NCBI RefSeq assembly: GCF_023715145.1 | Contig: NZ_JAMBNP010000005.1 | Coordinates: forward strand, 62,001 to 126,000 | DNA length: 64,000 nucleotides | Direction: 5' to 3' | Origin: Paenibacillus glycanilyticus | Lineage (GTDB): Bacteria; Bacillota; Bacilli; Paenibacillales; Paenibacillaceae | Shown: positions 1-9,465 of the stretch, piece after piece | Numbering within the stretch: position 1 is the first letter of the stretch | How the letters are laid out: each line of letters opens with the position of its first letter | The notes under the pieces: generated by a model | What the model saw: only the letters and a program-made list of their open reading frames with translations | Told to the model about the DNA's origin: nothing | Databases searched by the model: none | Program-made: the position numbers and the translations under genes

Positions 1-2
1 CG

Positions 3-395
3 TATCAAATCATCAAAGCCATATCGGGGAAAGAAAGACAGGCGTTCTACAACGAGCTGAGCTCGGGCGAGAAGCAGTTGATCGACGATAACGAAGTCGC
101 GATCCTGATGACCGTCGCAACCTTCAGGGAAGCCGGCATCAGCATTACGGCCGTCGCCCTGCAGCTTCGGAATACAGAGGTCATCGGCTTCGAGGACGGA
201 GCCAAGCTGATGGGCCTGGCCGGCTTTAACGTCGGAGACATCCTCTCGACGATCTGGGATGTGTATCGCGATGAGATTGGCATCATGATTATCCAGAAGA
301 TGATCGAGAAAGTCATCGGCAACTATTTCGCCGAGTTCAAGAACTATATCAAGCTGGTCAAATTGGTATCGAAGATCGTGAGAAGGTACGCTTAG
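3..395 (+). CDS. C-terminal part of an unknown protein (5' end outside window)
   Basis: The frame is open from base 3 to a TAG at 393-395 and has no convincing internal start with a ribosome-binding site, so this is probably the last ~130 residues of a longer gene. The visible part is mostly helical. It begins with a polar segment (KAISGKERQAFYNELSS), continues with alternating hydrophobic stretches, and ends in a basic amphipathic tail (YIKLVKLVSKIVRRYA). I do not recognise the family. A strong hairpin terminator follows at once, so it ends its transcription unit and is separate from the phosphorylase gene downstream. Confidence 0.6.
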   Translation, partial: YQIIKAISGKERQAFYNELSSGEKQLIDDNEVAILMTVATFREAGISITAVALQLRNTEVIGFEDGAKLMGLAGFNVGDILSTIWDVYRDEIGIMIIQKMIEKVIGNYFAEFKNYIKLVKLVSKIVRRYA

Positions 396-403
396 GAGAC
401 AAT

Positions 404-444
404 AAGCGGCGCGTAGGGTTATTCCCTGCAGCGCCGCTTTTACA
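404..444 (+). terminator. Rho-independent terminator
   Basis: AGCGGCGC (405-412) pairs with GCGCCGCT (431-438). An inner GTAGGG/CCCTGC stem closes on a TTATT loop, and a short T run follows. It ends the unknown gene upstream. Confidence 0.8.
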
Positions 445-601
445 TACATGCGCATGTTGTCTGACTTCTAGCTCAACGTATAGTCGGGTAATGGATCGCG
501 CTTGTATAGACACGTGTACTACCTAACGGCATATAGTAGTAAAGCATCCAGTTTTTTAGGCGCTTTCATGTTGAAGCGCAATATGGAGAAAATGAGGTGG
601 G

Positions 602-2782
602 ATGATGCAAAACAGCGGTATCGTGTATTTTTCGGCAGAATTTGGACTTGATGAATCCTTGCCGATTTACTCAGGTGGCCTCGGAATCTTGGCTGGCGAC
701 CATATCAAAGCTGCAGCAGACTTGAATATTCCGCTTACGGGCGTCGGCATATTTTACGGCAAGGGTTATTTCCAGCAACGTATTGACGAGGGCGGTTCGC
801 AGCAGCACTTGTATCCCGAAGTCGACCTGGAGGCGAGCGTCTACCCGGTTCAGCTCCTGCGGGATGACCATGGCCAGCCTGTGATCATTGCCATTCCGTT
901 GAATGGCAGGCAGGTATATGCGAAAACATGGTCCGTGCAGGTGGGTTCGGTGACGCTGTACCTGCTCAACACAGACGTTGAATGGAACAGCGATTCGGAT
1001 CGCCGCTTGACGGACACGTTATATCCCGGCGATCAGGACATCCGCATAAGCCAGGAGATTCTCCTTGGCATCGGCGGCACGAGATTGCTTGCGGCACTTG
1101 GCATCCAGCCCGAGGTCTGGCATATGAACGAAGGTCATTGCGCTTTCCTGACGCTTGAGCGAATTCGCATGCTGTCCGCTGAAGGCGTGCCTTTCGAGAC
1201 GGCGCTCGAGGTTGTCAAGGCAAGCACGGTCTTTACGACGCATACGCCGGTTCCGGCCGGGCATGACGTCTTCTCCATCGATCGGATGGACCGTTATTTC
1301 GGCGACTATTACTGGCAGCTCGGAGCCGACAGGGAGCGGGTATTGTCGCTTGGCCTAATGGACGGCGCATTCAACATGACGCGTCTTGCCGTCAGCACTT
1401 CGTCGAAAGTGAACGGGGTGAGCAAGCTGCACGGAGAGGTGACAAGGGAGCTGTTCCACAAGTGGATGCCGCATATCCCGCAAAAGGATATTCCCGTCGA
1501 CTCGGTCACGAACGGCATCCATACCGGGACATGGCTCGCCGCCGGCTTGAAGGAGCTGTTCGACCGGCATCTGCCTTCCGACTGGACCTTGCAAGTAGCG
1601 GAACCGGAAGTATGGTCTGCCGTTCGGGATATTCCCCACAACGAGCTTTGGGAGGAGCACCAGCGGGCCAAAGCCAAGATGCTCGAGGCTTTTGACCTGC
1701 CTCTCCCCTCATCCGACGCAGGGCCTTTGATCATCGGCTTTGCCAGACGATTTGCGACGTATAAGCGGGCGCTGCTTATCTTCAGCGAGCCGGAGCGGCT
1801 CGCGCGCATTCTCGGCGATCCGCATCGCCCGGTATGCCTTGTTTTTGCCGGCAAGGCGCATCCTTCCGACGGACCGGGGCAGGAACTGATCCGCAGAATC
1901 GTGGAGCTGTCCAGGGACGAAAGGTTCAGGGGCCGCGTCTACATGGTGGAGAATTATGCGATGGATAAGGCCAAGATGCTCGTGCAAGGCGTCGATGTAT
2001 GGCTCAACACGCCATTAAAGCCGATGGAAGCGAGCGGCACAAGCGGGCAAAAGGCTGCCCTGAATGGCGTGCTTAACTGCAGCGTATTGGACGGATGGTG
2101 GGAGGAAGGCTACAACGGGCGCAACGGATGGGCGATTGAAAGCGCAATAGAAGGGGACTACGAGCTTCAGGCGAAGCAGGATACCGAAGCGTTATACCGG
2201 CTGCTCGAGGAAGAGATTATTCCGATGTACTACAATCGGGGAGATCGAACGGTCCCGACAGAATGGGTTAACCTCATGAAGGAATCAATCTGTTCACTCG
2301 CTCCCGTCTATAACACTCACAGAATGGTAAACGATTATTGGAACAAGATGTACGTGCCGGCAAGCTCAAGGGGCAATCGGTTCTCCGCGGATAACTTTGA
2401 GGTCGCCTCAAGGGTTGCGGCCTACAAGCAATTCATCCGCAGCAACTGGTACGGCGTCCATGTCAAGAAAGCGGATATTCTGCCTGAAGACAGTACCAGA
2501 ATCGAGATGAATAAGACGACCTTCCGCGCCGAAATTCAGCTTGGCGCCATATGGCACAAGGACGTCCGGGTGGAGGCTGTAGGCTCGGATGGCCGCCGTG
2601 GCATATGGAAGGTAATTCTGGAGCCGGTACAGCAGCAGGCCAAGGGACTGTATGTCTACGAGGGAGCTTCCTCCAACATCCCGACAAACAACATCTGGGA
2701 GGCTGACGTGAATGTGCGGGTCACGCCAATCAGCCCCGATTTCGCTAACGATTTCGAGATGGAGCTGGCCGCTTGGGGGTAA
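602..2782 (+). CDS. glgP: alpha-glucan (glycogen/maltodextrin) phosphorylase
   Basis: This enzyme releases glucose 1-phosphate from alpha-1,4-glucans with pyridoxal phosphate. At 726 residues it belongs to the shorter bacterial alpha-glucan phosphorylase type (TIGR02094-like): it opens with SAEFGLDESLPIYSGGLG, and the PLP site is EASGTSGQKAALNG, with K484 as the expected Schiff-base lysine. The WHMNEGH and THTPVPAGHDVF segments are also typical. Two ATGs overlap at 602 and 605; GAGGTGG at 594-600 favours 605, so the first residue is uncertain. The gene is monocistronic, with a terminator directly after it. A 6-bp inverted repeat (GCGCTT/AAGCGC, 560-579) lies just upstream of the ribosome-binding site. 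Confidence 0.93.
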   Translation: MMQNSGIVYFSAEFGLDESLPIYSGGLGILAGDHIKAAADLNIPLTGVGIFYGKGYFQQRIDEGGSQQHLYPEVDLEASVYPVQLLRDDHGQPVIIAIPLNGRQVYAKTWSVQVGSVTLYLLNTDVEWNSDSDRRLTDTLYPGDQDIRISQEILLGIGGTRLLAALGIQPEVWHMNEGHCAFLTLERIRMLSAEGVPFETALEVVKASTVFTTHTPVPAGHDVFSIDRMDRYFGDYYWQLGADRERVLSLGLMDGAFNMTRLAVSTSSKVNGVSKLHGEVTRELFHKWMPHIPQKDIPVDSVTNGIHTGTWLAAGLKELFDRHLPSDWTLQVAEPEVWSAVRDIPHNELWEEHQRAKAKMLEAFDLPLPSSDAGPLIIGFARRFATYKRALLIFSEPERLARILGDPHRPVCLVFAGKAHPSDGPGQELIRRIVELSRDERFRGRVYMVENYAMDKAKMLVQGVDVWLNTPLKPMEASGTSGQKAALNGVLNCSVLDGWWEEGYNGRNGWAIESAIEGDYELQAKQDTEALYRLLEEEIIPMYYNRGDRTVPTEWVNLMKESICSLAPVYNTHRMVNDYWNKMYVPASSRGNRFSADNFEVASRVAAYKQFIRSNWYGVHVKKADILPEDSTRIEMNKTTFRAEIQLGAIWHKDVRVEAVGSDGRRGIWKVILEPVQQQAKGLYVYEGASSNIPTNNIWEADVNVRVTPISPDFANDFEMELAAWG

Positions 2783-2807
2783 CTTAAAAAGCATATGGAG
2801 AACGAGG

Positions 2808-2838
2808 AGACTGCCTTGATTGGCAGTCTTCTTTGTTA
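2808..2838 (+). terminator. Terminator after glgP
   Basis: AGACTGCC (2808-2815), a 6-nt loop, GGCAGTCT (2822-2829), then TCTTTG. Confidence 0.75.
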
Positions 2839-2900
2839 ATCATGGTCCATTTTATGATACTCTATTAATAGTTGTATCTGATTACTAGGGGGATGCAGGT

Positions 2901-3824
2901 ATGGGAACTTATTCAAATCCTTGGATTATAAACAGAGCGGATCCATACGTGCTTAAGCATGCGGACGGATTCTACTATTTTACAGCATCCGTACCCGAGT
3001 ATGACCGGCTAGTACTGCGGAAAGCGGCTACGCTTGAAGGGCTTGTTGACGCTCCGGAGAAGGTCATCTGGCGCAAGCATGAAGCCGGAGAGATGGGCAA
3101 CCATATTTGGGCGCCGGAGCTTCATTTCCTCGATGGCATGTGGTATATCTACTTCGCGGCAGGAACGGCGGAGGATCAGTGGGCCATTCGTCCGTATGTG
3201 CTGGAGTGCAGCGACGAGGATCCGATTACCGGCGTTTGGGCGGAAAAAGGGAAGATCGATCTCGACTTCGAGAGCTTCTCGCTGGATGCCACAACCTTCC
3301 GCCATCGCGGAGTTCCGTATTTGATCTGGGCGCAATATAAAGAATCCGACAGCAATTTGTACATAGCGAAGCTTGCGAATCCTTGGACGATCGAAGGTCC
3401 TCAAGTCTTGCTCTCGACGCCTCAACATGATTGGGAGATTCAAGGGCATCGGGTAAACGAAGGGCCAGCCGTCCTAATGCGCAACGGGCGGATATTTGTT
3501 GCCTTCTCGGCTAGCGCAACGGATCACAGATATTGCATGGGGCTGCTGGAAGCTTCATTGGATGATGATCTGCTTGACGCAGGCAGCTGGACGAAGCATC
3601 CTCGGCCCGTATTTGAGACCAACGAGGAAACGGCGAATTATGGACCCGGCCATAACAGCTTTACGGTAAGCGAGGATGGCTTGACGGATCTGCTCGTCTA
3701 TCACGCTCGGCCATATAAGGAGCTTATGGGAAGTGCCCTCTCTGATCCTAACCGCCACGCCCGGGTGCAGGCTTTCTCGTGGAATGAGGACGGGACGCCT
3801 AACTTCGGAACGCCTGGAAAATAA
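2901..3824 (+). CDS. Glycoside hydrolase family 43 (arabinofuranosidase/xylosidase type)
   Basis: A single-domain five-bladed beta-propeller glycosidase of 307 residues without a signal peptide, so probably cytoplasmic and acting on imported arabino- or xylo-oligosaccharides. The three GH43 carboxylates are visible: D14 in NRADPYV (base), D129 in SLDATTF (pKa modulator) and E187 in VNEGPAVL (acid). The blade motif GNHIWAPELHFLDGMWY is typical. Start ATG 2901 follows AGGGGGATGCAGGT. There is no C-terminal beta-sandwich module. The substrate (arabinose or xylose linkage) cannot be decided from sequence alone. Confidence 0.9.
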   Translation: MGTYSNPWIINRADPYVLKHADGFYYFTASVPEYDRLVLRKAATLEGLVDAPEKVIWRKHEAGEMGNHIWAPELHFLDGMWYIYFAAGTAEDQWAIRPYVLECSDEDPITGVWAEKGKIDLDFESFSLDATTFRHRGVPYLIWAQYKESDSNLYIAKLANPWTIEGPQVLLSTPQHDWEIQGHRVNEGPAVLMRNGRIFVAFSASATDHRYCMGLLEASLDDDLLDAGSWTKHPRPVFETNEETANYGPGHNSFTVSEDGLTDLLVYHARPYKELMGSALSDPNRHARVQAFSWNEDGTPNFGTPGK

Positions 3825-3830
3825 TGCTCA

Positions 3831-3866
3831 GAAATCCCCCTGCCGCAAGCAGCAGGGGATTTCTTG
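3831..3866. terminator. Bidirectional terminator between convergent genes
   Basis: GAAATCCCCCTGC (3831-3843) pairs with GCAGGGGATTTC (3852-3863), with one bulged C and T/A-rich flanks on both sides. It serves the GH43 gene on + and the membrane protein on -. Confidence 0.8.
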
Positions 3867-3869
3867 CAG

Positions 3870-4304
3870 TCAACCCTTATAGTCAATATTGATGTCATAT
3901 TGGTTCATCTCTATGGAGATTTCGCTTCTTGTTTCGAAATTGATGCTTTTCAGCCATGTGGTGTCGAATTTATCAATCGTTTCCATTCTGAGCGTTTCAT
4001 ACTTTTTCTTCGCTTTATCGATTTCCTTGGCCAGCACGTACAGATACACAAAGCTGACGATAAACACGGCGATGAGGAAGATAAGGAAGGAGCTGTTCAT
4101 GATGCCCTCTAAGAGGCTGGCGAAGCTGCCATTGCTGGTGCCTATATTTCTGTAATACACAACGGCAAAAAGCAAAAAACAAAGTAGGCACAGCAACGCA
4201 CTTGCGGCAGCTCTTGATTTAAAGGTATCCAATTTTCTTTTGCGGTCAATTAAGGTTTCGAATGTCTTCTTCGCATCGTTTGGTATGAGATCACGCCAAG
4301 CCAT
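3870..4304 (-). CDS. Small membrane protein, DUF2663/YpbF-like
   Basis: 144 residues. A basic N-terminal helix containing LIDRKRKLDTFKSR is followed by two transmembrane segments (about 33-52 and 72-93). A charged helix (KEIDKAKKKYETLRMETIDK) and a C-terminal tail ending NQYDINIDYKG complete it. The DRKxKLDxxK motif, two-TM layout and C-terminal helix resemble Bacillus YpbF (DUF2663), whose function is unknown; this is recalled similarity only. The start at 4304 was chosen because AAGGGAGAGG lies about 9 nt upstream; an open frame extends 20 codons further without a better site. Confidence 0.7.
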   Translation of the reverse strand: MAWRDLIPNDAKKTFETLIDRKRKLDTFKSRAAASALLCLLCFLLFAVVYYRNIGTSNGSFASLLEGIMNSSFLIFLIAVFIVSFVYLYVLAKEIDKAKKKYETLRMETIDKFDTTWLKSINFETRSEISIEMNQYDINIDYKG

Positions 4305-4420
4305 GTCAGCCCTCTCCCTTCGCTTACCTGTCCAATACATGTTATGCCCGTACGCATAAAGCAATGTCTCCCGGCGAACAACTAATAAGAAAAAGTTGGA
4401 ATCTGGAAGGAGATTGCCCG

Positions 4421-4654
4421 ATGATCACGCCTATTAAAGTAAAAGATGTCAAAGACATCGAACAAATCAACCATATCGTCTCCCGTTACGACTTCGATAT
4501 CTGGATTCACGGAAAAAGCGGGATGGCTGATGCCAAGTCGATTCTTGGCTTGTTCGTGCTGAAGCTAAATGAGCCTCTGACGCTGGTCGTGCCGGATGAC
4601 GCGAATGTCAAAAAGCTTTTCAAGGAGCTTGAGCCATACCTCGTAATCGGTTAG
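4421..4654 (+). CDS. HPr-like protein lacking the active-site histidine
   Basis: 77 residues resembling the PTS phosphocarrier HPr fold. Its centre HGKSGMADAKSILGLF matches the HPr Ser-46 region (NGKxxNLKSIMGVM), followed by the beta strand LTLVVPDD and a final helix. The N-terminal segment (KVKDVKDIEQINHIVSRY) does not contain the GIHARPA loop, so the phosphorylatable His-15 is absent. By analogy with Crh it could be a regulatory rather than phosphotransfer protein, but even the loop is replaced here. ATG 4421 is preceded by GAAGGAG. A monocistronic gene with no other PTS genes in the window. Confidence 0.7.
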   Translation: MITPIKVKDVKDIEQINHIVSRYDFDIWIHGKSGMADAKSILGLFVLKLNEPLTLVVPDDANVKKLFKELEPYLVIG

Positions 4655-4820
4655 GCGAATCATGTGCGCGCAGCCGCCCCTCAACAATTTATAACAACCC
4701 CATAAAGTTTTGTTTTACCCCCGTGCAATCCAAAATAGAGTCGTTTAGTATGGAGGTAGGCCAGAACAAGCCAGACAAGGCTGCAAATATCGCATCAAGC
4801 ATAATGGGGATGGTGAGTGG

Positions 4821-6452
4821 ATGCTGCGTGCGTTAATCGTTGACGATGAATTCGAGATTCGCGAAGGTTTGCGTAACCGCTTTCCTTGGGCTTCGTTTGG
4901 CGTTGAGGAGGTGCTGGTTGCCGATGACGGCGATACGGCGCTTATGCTGGCGAAGGATATGCGTCCGGAGCTGATCGTGACGGATATTAAGATGAACCGG
5001 ATGTCCGGACTGGAATTTCTGAATGCCCTGCAGCCGGTTAAGGATTATCATCCGGAAGCGGTTGTGGTGAGCGGCTATGATGATTTCGATCTGGTGAAGC
5101 AGGCAATGAAGACGGGAGCTCTCGATTATATTCTTAAACCGATCAACATTAGCGAGCTGGAGCAAATTGTCCGTAAAGCTGTCGAGAATATTCAGCGGAA
5201 ACGGCTGGAGCAGCATAATGAGCAGCAGCTGATCAATCAGGTGAAGTTCGCGATTCCGAAAATGCGGGAAGAGCTTCTTCGCGAAATGGTCGAGCAGGAG
5301 CATGATCCTTATAAAGAAACAAGAAGGCGCCACCGGTTGACGACTTTAAATATGGAATGGATGACATCCGATCATATGACGGTAATGGTCATCGAGGCCG
5401 ATGATCTGAAAGCGATTGAGAATCGCCGTGCCCAGGAGAAGGATTTGATCTTATTTGGGATTGGCAATGTGGTTAATCAGACGCTGGAAGAGGAATATCC
5501 TTATCCGTATGCCATCAGCACAGACAGCTCCGGCAGATGGGTAGTCCTGCTTAGCTGCCTGCGCTCCGATCAGACCGAGCTGACGAGCGGGATTGCGTAT
5601 CTATGCATAAAGCGGATTAACGATTTTGTTAAAGTGAAAGCAAGCGTAGGGCTCCGGACAAATCCTTGCACCTTTGAGCATTTGCACGAAATGTATGCGG
5701 AAGCGCTTAGCGTTCTGGAACAAAAGGCGGTGTACGGCGGCAACCGCGTCTTTACGCTGCAGGGCAGCTTTGAAGACGGGGAGTCCGGCGATTTGAAGCT
5801 GGCAGAGACCGAAGAGGTGCTGGATCTGGTCAAATTCGGAAGCGATGAGGACATTACGGCTGCGATGGACCGGTTTGAATGGATGGTTCAAGCCTGGCAG
5901 CTTACCCAGCTGCGGGATATTCAGCAGAACATCTTCGAGTGGCTGTTCCAGATATTCAGGAAAGCGGCTGCTGCAGGCGTTCCGAATAAACGATGGGGCA
6001 ATAATCCAATCGCGCTATGGGAACAGCTGGAGCAATACGATACCCTGCAGTCACTCAGAGAGCAGGCGGAAAGATGTCTGAAGGAAATCGCGGCCGACTT
6101 CCGAAGTCTCTCCGCGACGCCAAGCCAAATCATCTGTGAAGCGGAGAAAATCCTGCAGCGGGACTACGCCGACAGTTTAACGCTGCAAAGCGTGGCCAGC
6201 GCCGTCCACGTTACGCCGGTATGGCTCAGCAAGCTGTTCAAGAAAGAGAAGCGGCAGACTTTCCTTGAATATTTGACCGATATCCGGATCCAGAAGGCGA
6301 AGGAGGCACTGGGAGACATTCAGTACAAGGTATACCAGATCTCCTATCAGGTCGGCTATAAAGACCCGGTCCACTTCTCGAAGCTCTTCAAGAAGCAGGT
6401 CGGCTGCACGCCAAAAGAATACCGCAGACAGCGGGGCATTATAGAAGAGTAA
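4821..6452 (+). CDS. YesN-type AraC-family response regulator
   Basis: 543 residues. The N-terminal receiver (1-125) has acidic pocket D8/D9, phospho-acceptor D55 in IVTDIKM and the conserved Lys in LDYILKP. A long central region of about 300 residues follows, and a C-terminal AraC/XylS double HTH (about 440-540) contains LQSVASAVHVTPVWLSKLFK and SYQVGYKDPVHFSKLFKK. This architecture pairs with YesM kinases to control sugar ABC transporters and glycosidases. The likely partner kinase is at 9466, beyond the alpha-mannosidase, rather than directly adjacent. ATG 4821 follows GGTGAGTGG. Confidence 0.92.
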   Translation: MLRALIVDDEFEIREGLRNRFPWASFGVEEVLVADDGDTALMLAKDMRPELIVTDIKMNRMSGLEFLNALQPVKDYHPEAVVVSGYDDFDLVKQAMKTGALDYILKPINISELEQIVRKAVENIQRKRLEQHNEQQLINQVKFAIPKMREELLREMVEQEHDPYKETRRRHRLTTLNMEWMTSDHMTVMVIEADDLKAIENRRAQEKDLILFGIGNVVNQTLEEEYPYPYAISTDSSGRWVVLLSCLRSDQTELTSGIAYLCIKRINDFVKVKASVGLRTNPCTFEHLHEMYAEALSVLEQKAVYGGNRVFTLQGSFEDGESGDLKLAETEEVLDLVKFGSDEDITAAMDRFEWMVQAWQLTQLRDIQQNIFEWLFQIFRKAAAAGVPNKRWGNNPIALWEQLEQYDTLQSLREQAERCLKEIAADFRSLSATPSQIICEAEKILQRDYADSLTLQSVASAVHVTPVWLSKLFKKEKRQTFLEYLTDIRIQKAKEALGDIQYKVYQISYQVGYKDPVHFSKLFKKQVGCTPKEYRRQRGIIEE

Positions 6453-6457
6453 CGCAT

Positions 6458-6508
6458 AAAGGCAGTATCCAAGGTGAATAACGCTTTACCTTTGGAACTG
6501 CCTTTTGC
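6458..6508. terminator. Bidirectional terminator
   Basis: AAAGGCAGT pairs with ACTGCCTTT, and an inner TCCAAGGT/ACCTTTGGA stem lies inside it, with A/T runs on both sides. It lies between the convergent yesN-like and alpha-mannosidase genes. Confidence 0.8.
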
Positions 6509-6524
6509 TATATCTCTATGCGGT

Positions 6525-9251
6525 TTAAGGCTTGAGGCCGACCGTTATGATTTTGAAGCCTTCCACCGGGATGCCGAGGTGTGAAGCTTCTCCTCCGGTA
6601 TCTTCCATGATGCTGCTAATATAGGCTTCGGACGCCGATGGCGCCTGAACGGTTAAGGCGGACGGTTCCCCCGACAGATTGTACCAACGGGCCATCAGAT
6701 CGCCGCGGTTCTCGTTGATCTTCAGACTGGAGAAGGCAAGGCCATCGCCGTTCCAGGAGAGAAATTGTTCATTCGGAGGAAGCTCTCCCTGCTGCAGGGC
6801 AGTTACTGCCGTAGTAAGCGGAACCGGGAACCGGTAAGCTTCGCGGTAAGCAGCAAACCGCTCGCTCTCGCCGCCGTAAGGGATGATCATCCACTCGGCC
6901 ACATTGGTGCCGAGGCATTGTGCGTCCGGGGTATGGAAGACTCCCCAGTCGCCAAGCTCGCCTACGGAACGGAGCAGCGTCAAGGCAATTGTATGGCGGC
7001 CGTCCTGCAGGACCTCGTATTCGTTAAGTCCTTTGACGGCAGCCGTTAAACCTCTATTCCGGTCATGAACATCGATGAACGATTGCAGATGCTGGCAGTT
7101 GCTAGGGTTTTCCCATACCGCGGACGGCATCGTCTGACGCTCGGCCACTTCGAAGATCGAATCGGCAAAATGGGTGGAGCCTTCGGCATCGGAAGGCAGC
7201 AATACCCTCACCCGATGATCCTTGGATTGATTGTCGATCGCTGCATGAGCACGTACGCCCTTGCCGTTACGCTCCAGACTGAGCCGTGTAACAATAACGA
7301 GCGGAGCCAGGTCGTTTGAACGCCCGGCCTTCCGGCTGCGGAATTCCACCATGGAATTAACCTCTTCGGTTAACCGCTCGTCAGCGCTTGCCGGAATGGC
7401 GAAGGAATGCGTAATCTCGATTGACGCCCGGTAAGGCGTATCTTCCACGACACGAATAGCGGCTTTCAGCCCTTTGGTTGTGATCGCTTTATCGCCGATC
7501 GGCTGCTTGAAAATATATTCGTTGCCGATATCTCCTGCATTCTCGTAAATACCAAGTCCGCTGAAGGTTTGGCCGCTAGTCTTGTGATAGACGGAATAGC
7601 TGCCGTCATCCTCCACGGTCAGCTTCAGGTGTCCGTTCTCCAGAATCCGGCCGCCGCTGATGAGCGGCAACCCGGCTTCAGGCGTTGGCTTGCCGGAGCC
7701 GTCAAGAGCGGGAATCCAGGCGAAGGTTCGATACCCGAGCTGAGGCAGGTTAGCTGCTTCAAAGGTTAACCGCATTGCGCGGGCCATATAAGGCTGGCGG
7801 AATCTATCGTTTGGCAGCTCATAGCCAAATCGGACGCCGAGATCTTCTGCCGTAACCGTTATGGCTTCACCGTCCCCATTAATCAAATAGCCTTCGGCAT
7901 GAGTTCGCGACTTAACGTCCGCAGCAATGGCAACAGGGTCCTCGCTTTGGTCAAAGAAACGTTTGGCGAATTCGATCTCGACGGTTACGACGGCTGAGCC
8001 CTCGTAGCCGCTGGTCTGAAAGACAGCGAACGGAACGGCTTCATCACTATGCGCTGCGAATGAGGAGGTATTAATCCTGGAGCTGATGAACCTGACGCTG
8101 TCCTCCGTCAGCCGCTTGCCAACCTCCATGCTTTTGGCGAAGCGCGTCTTCATCTCATCGTAGACCTCGTCAACGCTGCAGCCGCAGATGCTGTCATGCG
8201 GATGATTCTGCATCAGCGTCTTCCAGGCGTATTGCATCAGCCCGTGCGGATAAGGCTTGCCCAGCTGATGGGCCGCAGCGGCAAGGGGCTCGGCTACCTT
8301 TTCGAGCAGCGTCTGATTTTGCTGATTCAGCTGTTTAATATAGACGCGGGCGGAAGCGGTATTCACAAGGGAGTACCAGCCATCCGTCTGCTGGCCGCGA
8401 AGCTCGCCGCGCGTTACGCTTAAGTTGTCCGGCCGCTCGGCATCTACCGCTTTAACATAATCATCGAAATTGGAATGAACGAATTCATAGTCAGGGAAGA
8501 GCTCTCTTGCTACGCGAAGAGCATCGGAGAGATTCGTCTGCACCGGCTGGTGATCGCAGCCGTTCATAAGCAGCAAATGCCGGGTGGACGCAAACTGCTC
8601 GGCACGGGAGAGACGATGCTCCCAGTAAGGCTTCGCCTTCACCGGATCAACGGGAATTTCCATGCCGTTGTTATACCAGTTGGCAAACAGAATGCCCAGC
8701 ACGCTGGAGCCGTCCGGCGACTGCCAGATCAGCTCGGAGAACGGCGATTCCAGTCCCGAGTCATCCACGCGGTTATTGAAGCCTGTCGCCTTGACGCCTC
8801 GACCGAAGACGGCCGTATCAATACCCGCCTGCTTCAGCAGCTGCGCGGCTTGTCCCATATTGCCGAAGGAATCGGGGAAATAGCCAAGCTTGGAGATAGG
8901 TCCAAACTTTGCCGCATCGCGATGGCCGATCTGCAGGTTGCGGACATTCGCTTCGCTGCTCGTCAGAAATTCGTCCTGAAGAATATACCAAGGGCCAAGA
9001 GAAAGCTTGCCTTCATCGCACAGCTTTTGGATGAACTCGCGTTTCTCCGGGTAGACCTGCAAATAATCGTCGAGAACTATCGTTTGGCCGTCGAGATAAA
9101 AGCTGCGGAACTCGGGGTCGGACTCGAAGGTTTGGAGCAGCGTATCCATGGTCTCAACCAGCTTGACGTGATGGGCTTCGTACGGCATATACCATTCCCG
9201 GTCCCAGTGGGTATGCGAGATGACATGAACAATGCGCTTGGATGATGGCAT
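6525..9251 (-). CDS. GH38 alpha-mannosidase
   Basis: A cytoplasmic retaining alpha-mannosidase of 908 residues. HTHWDREW (13-20) gives the zinc ligands H15 and D17. YFPDSFGNMGQ holds the nucleophile D127, also a zinc ligand. The mid and C-terminal beta domains of GH38 follow. The start at 9251 has AGAGG 7 nt upstream; an ORF extension of 11 codons (MKKRKEKRGTI) has no better site. It lies between the response regulator and sensor kinase genes on the opposite strand, so the local system probably senses mannose-containing glycans or oligosaccharides, which is an inference from position. Confidence 0.92.
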   Translation of the reverse strand: MPSSKRIVHVISHTHWDREWYMPYEAHHVKLVETMDTLLQTFESDPEFRSFYLDGQTIVLDDYLQVYPEKREFIQKLCDEGKLSLGPWYILQDEFLTSSEANVRNLQIGHRDAAKFGPISKLGYFPDSFGNMGQAAQLLKQAGIDTAVFGRGVKATGFNNRVDDSGLESPFSELIWQSPDGSSVLGILFANWYNNGMEIPVDPVKAKPYWEHRLSRAEQFASTRHLLLMNGCDHQPVQTNLSDALRVARELFPDYEFVHSNFDDYVKAVDAERPDNLSVTRGELRGQQTDGWYSLVNTASARVYIKQLNQQNQTLLEKVAEPLAAAAHQLGKPYPHGLMQYAWKTLMQNHPHDSICGCSVDEVYDEMKTRFAKSMEVGKRLTEDSVRFISSRINTSSFAAHSDEAVPFAVFQTSGYEGSAVVTVEIEFAKRFFDQSEDPVAIAADVKSRTHAEGYLINGDGEAITVTAEDLGVRFGYELPNDRFRQPYMARAMRLTFEAANLPQLGYRTFAWIPALDGSGKPTPEAGLPLISGGRILENGHLKLTVEDDGSYSVYHKTSGQTFSGLGIYENAGDIGNEYIFKQPIGDKAITTKGLKAAIRVVEDTPYRASIEITHSFAIPASADERLTEEVNSMVEFRSRKAGRSNDLAPLVIVTRLSLERNGKGVRAHAAIDNQSKDHRVRVLLPSDAEGSTHFADSIFEVAERQTMPSAVWENPSNCQHLQSFIDVHDRNRGLTAAVKGLNEYEVLQDGRHTIALTLLRSVGELGDWGVFHTPDAQCLGTNVAEWMIIPYGGESERFAAYREAYRFPVPLTTAVTALQQGELPPNEQFLSWNGDGLAFSSLKINENRGDLMARWYNLSGEPSALTVQAPSASEAYISSIMEDTGGEASHLGIPVEGFKIITVGLKP

Positions 9252-9465
9252 GATGGTTCCTCTTTTCTCTTTTCTCTTTTTCATAGAAGGTTAGTCATTA
9301 CGCAACTAGTGTAAAGAATCGGGTATCCCGTCACAATGAGGGAAACGCAAACTTTTAGGGGGAATGTTATCGTTTTGCTCAGGGGAAGAAGGAATAGAGG
9401 CTTCCGAGGCAAGAATGATCACTAGCGATGGGGCAGCGTCCTTACAAGAAAGGCAGGTTAACCGC

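Noticed and set aside
8475-9245. 256-codon + strand ORF inside the alpha-mannosidase
   Set aside because: It lies wholly antisense to the GH38 active-site region, has no ribosome-binding site and no recognisable domain; it is a shadow of codon bias.
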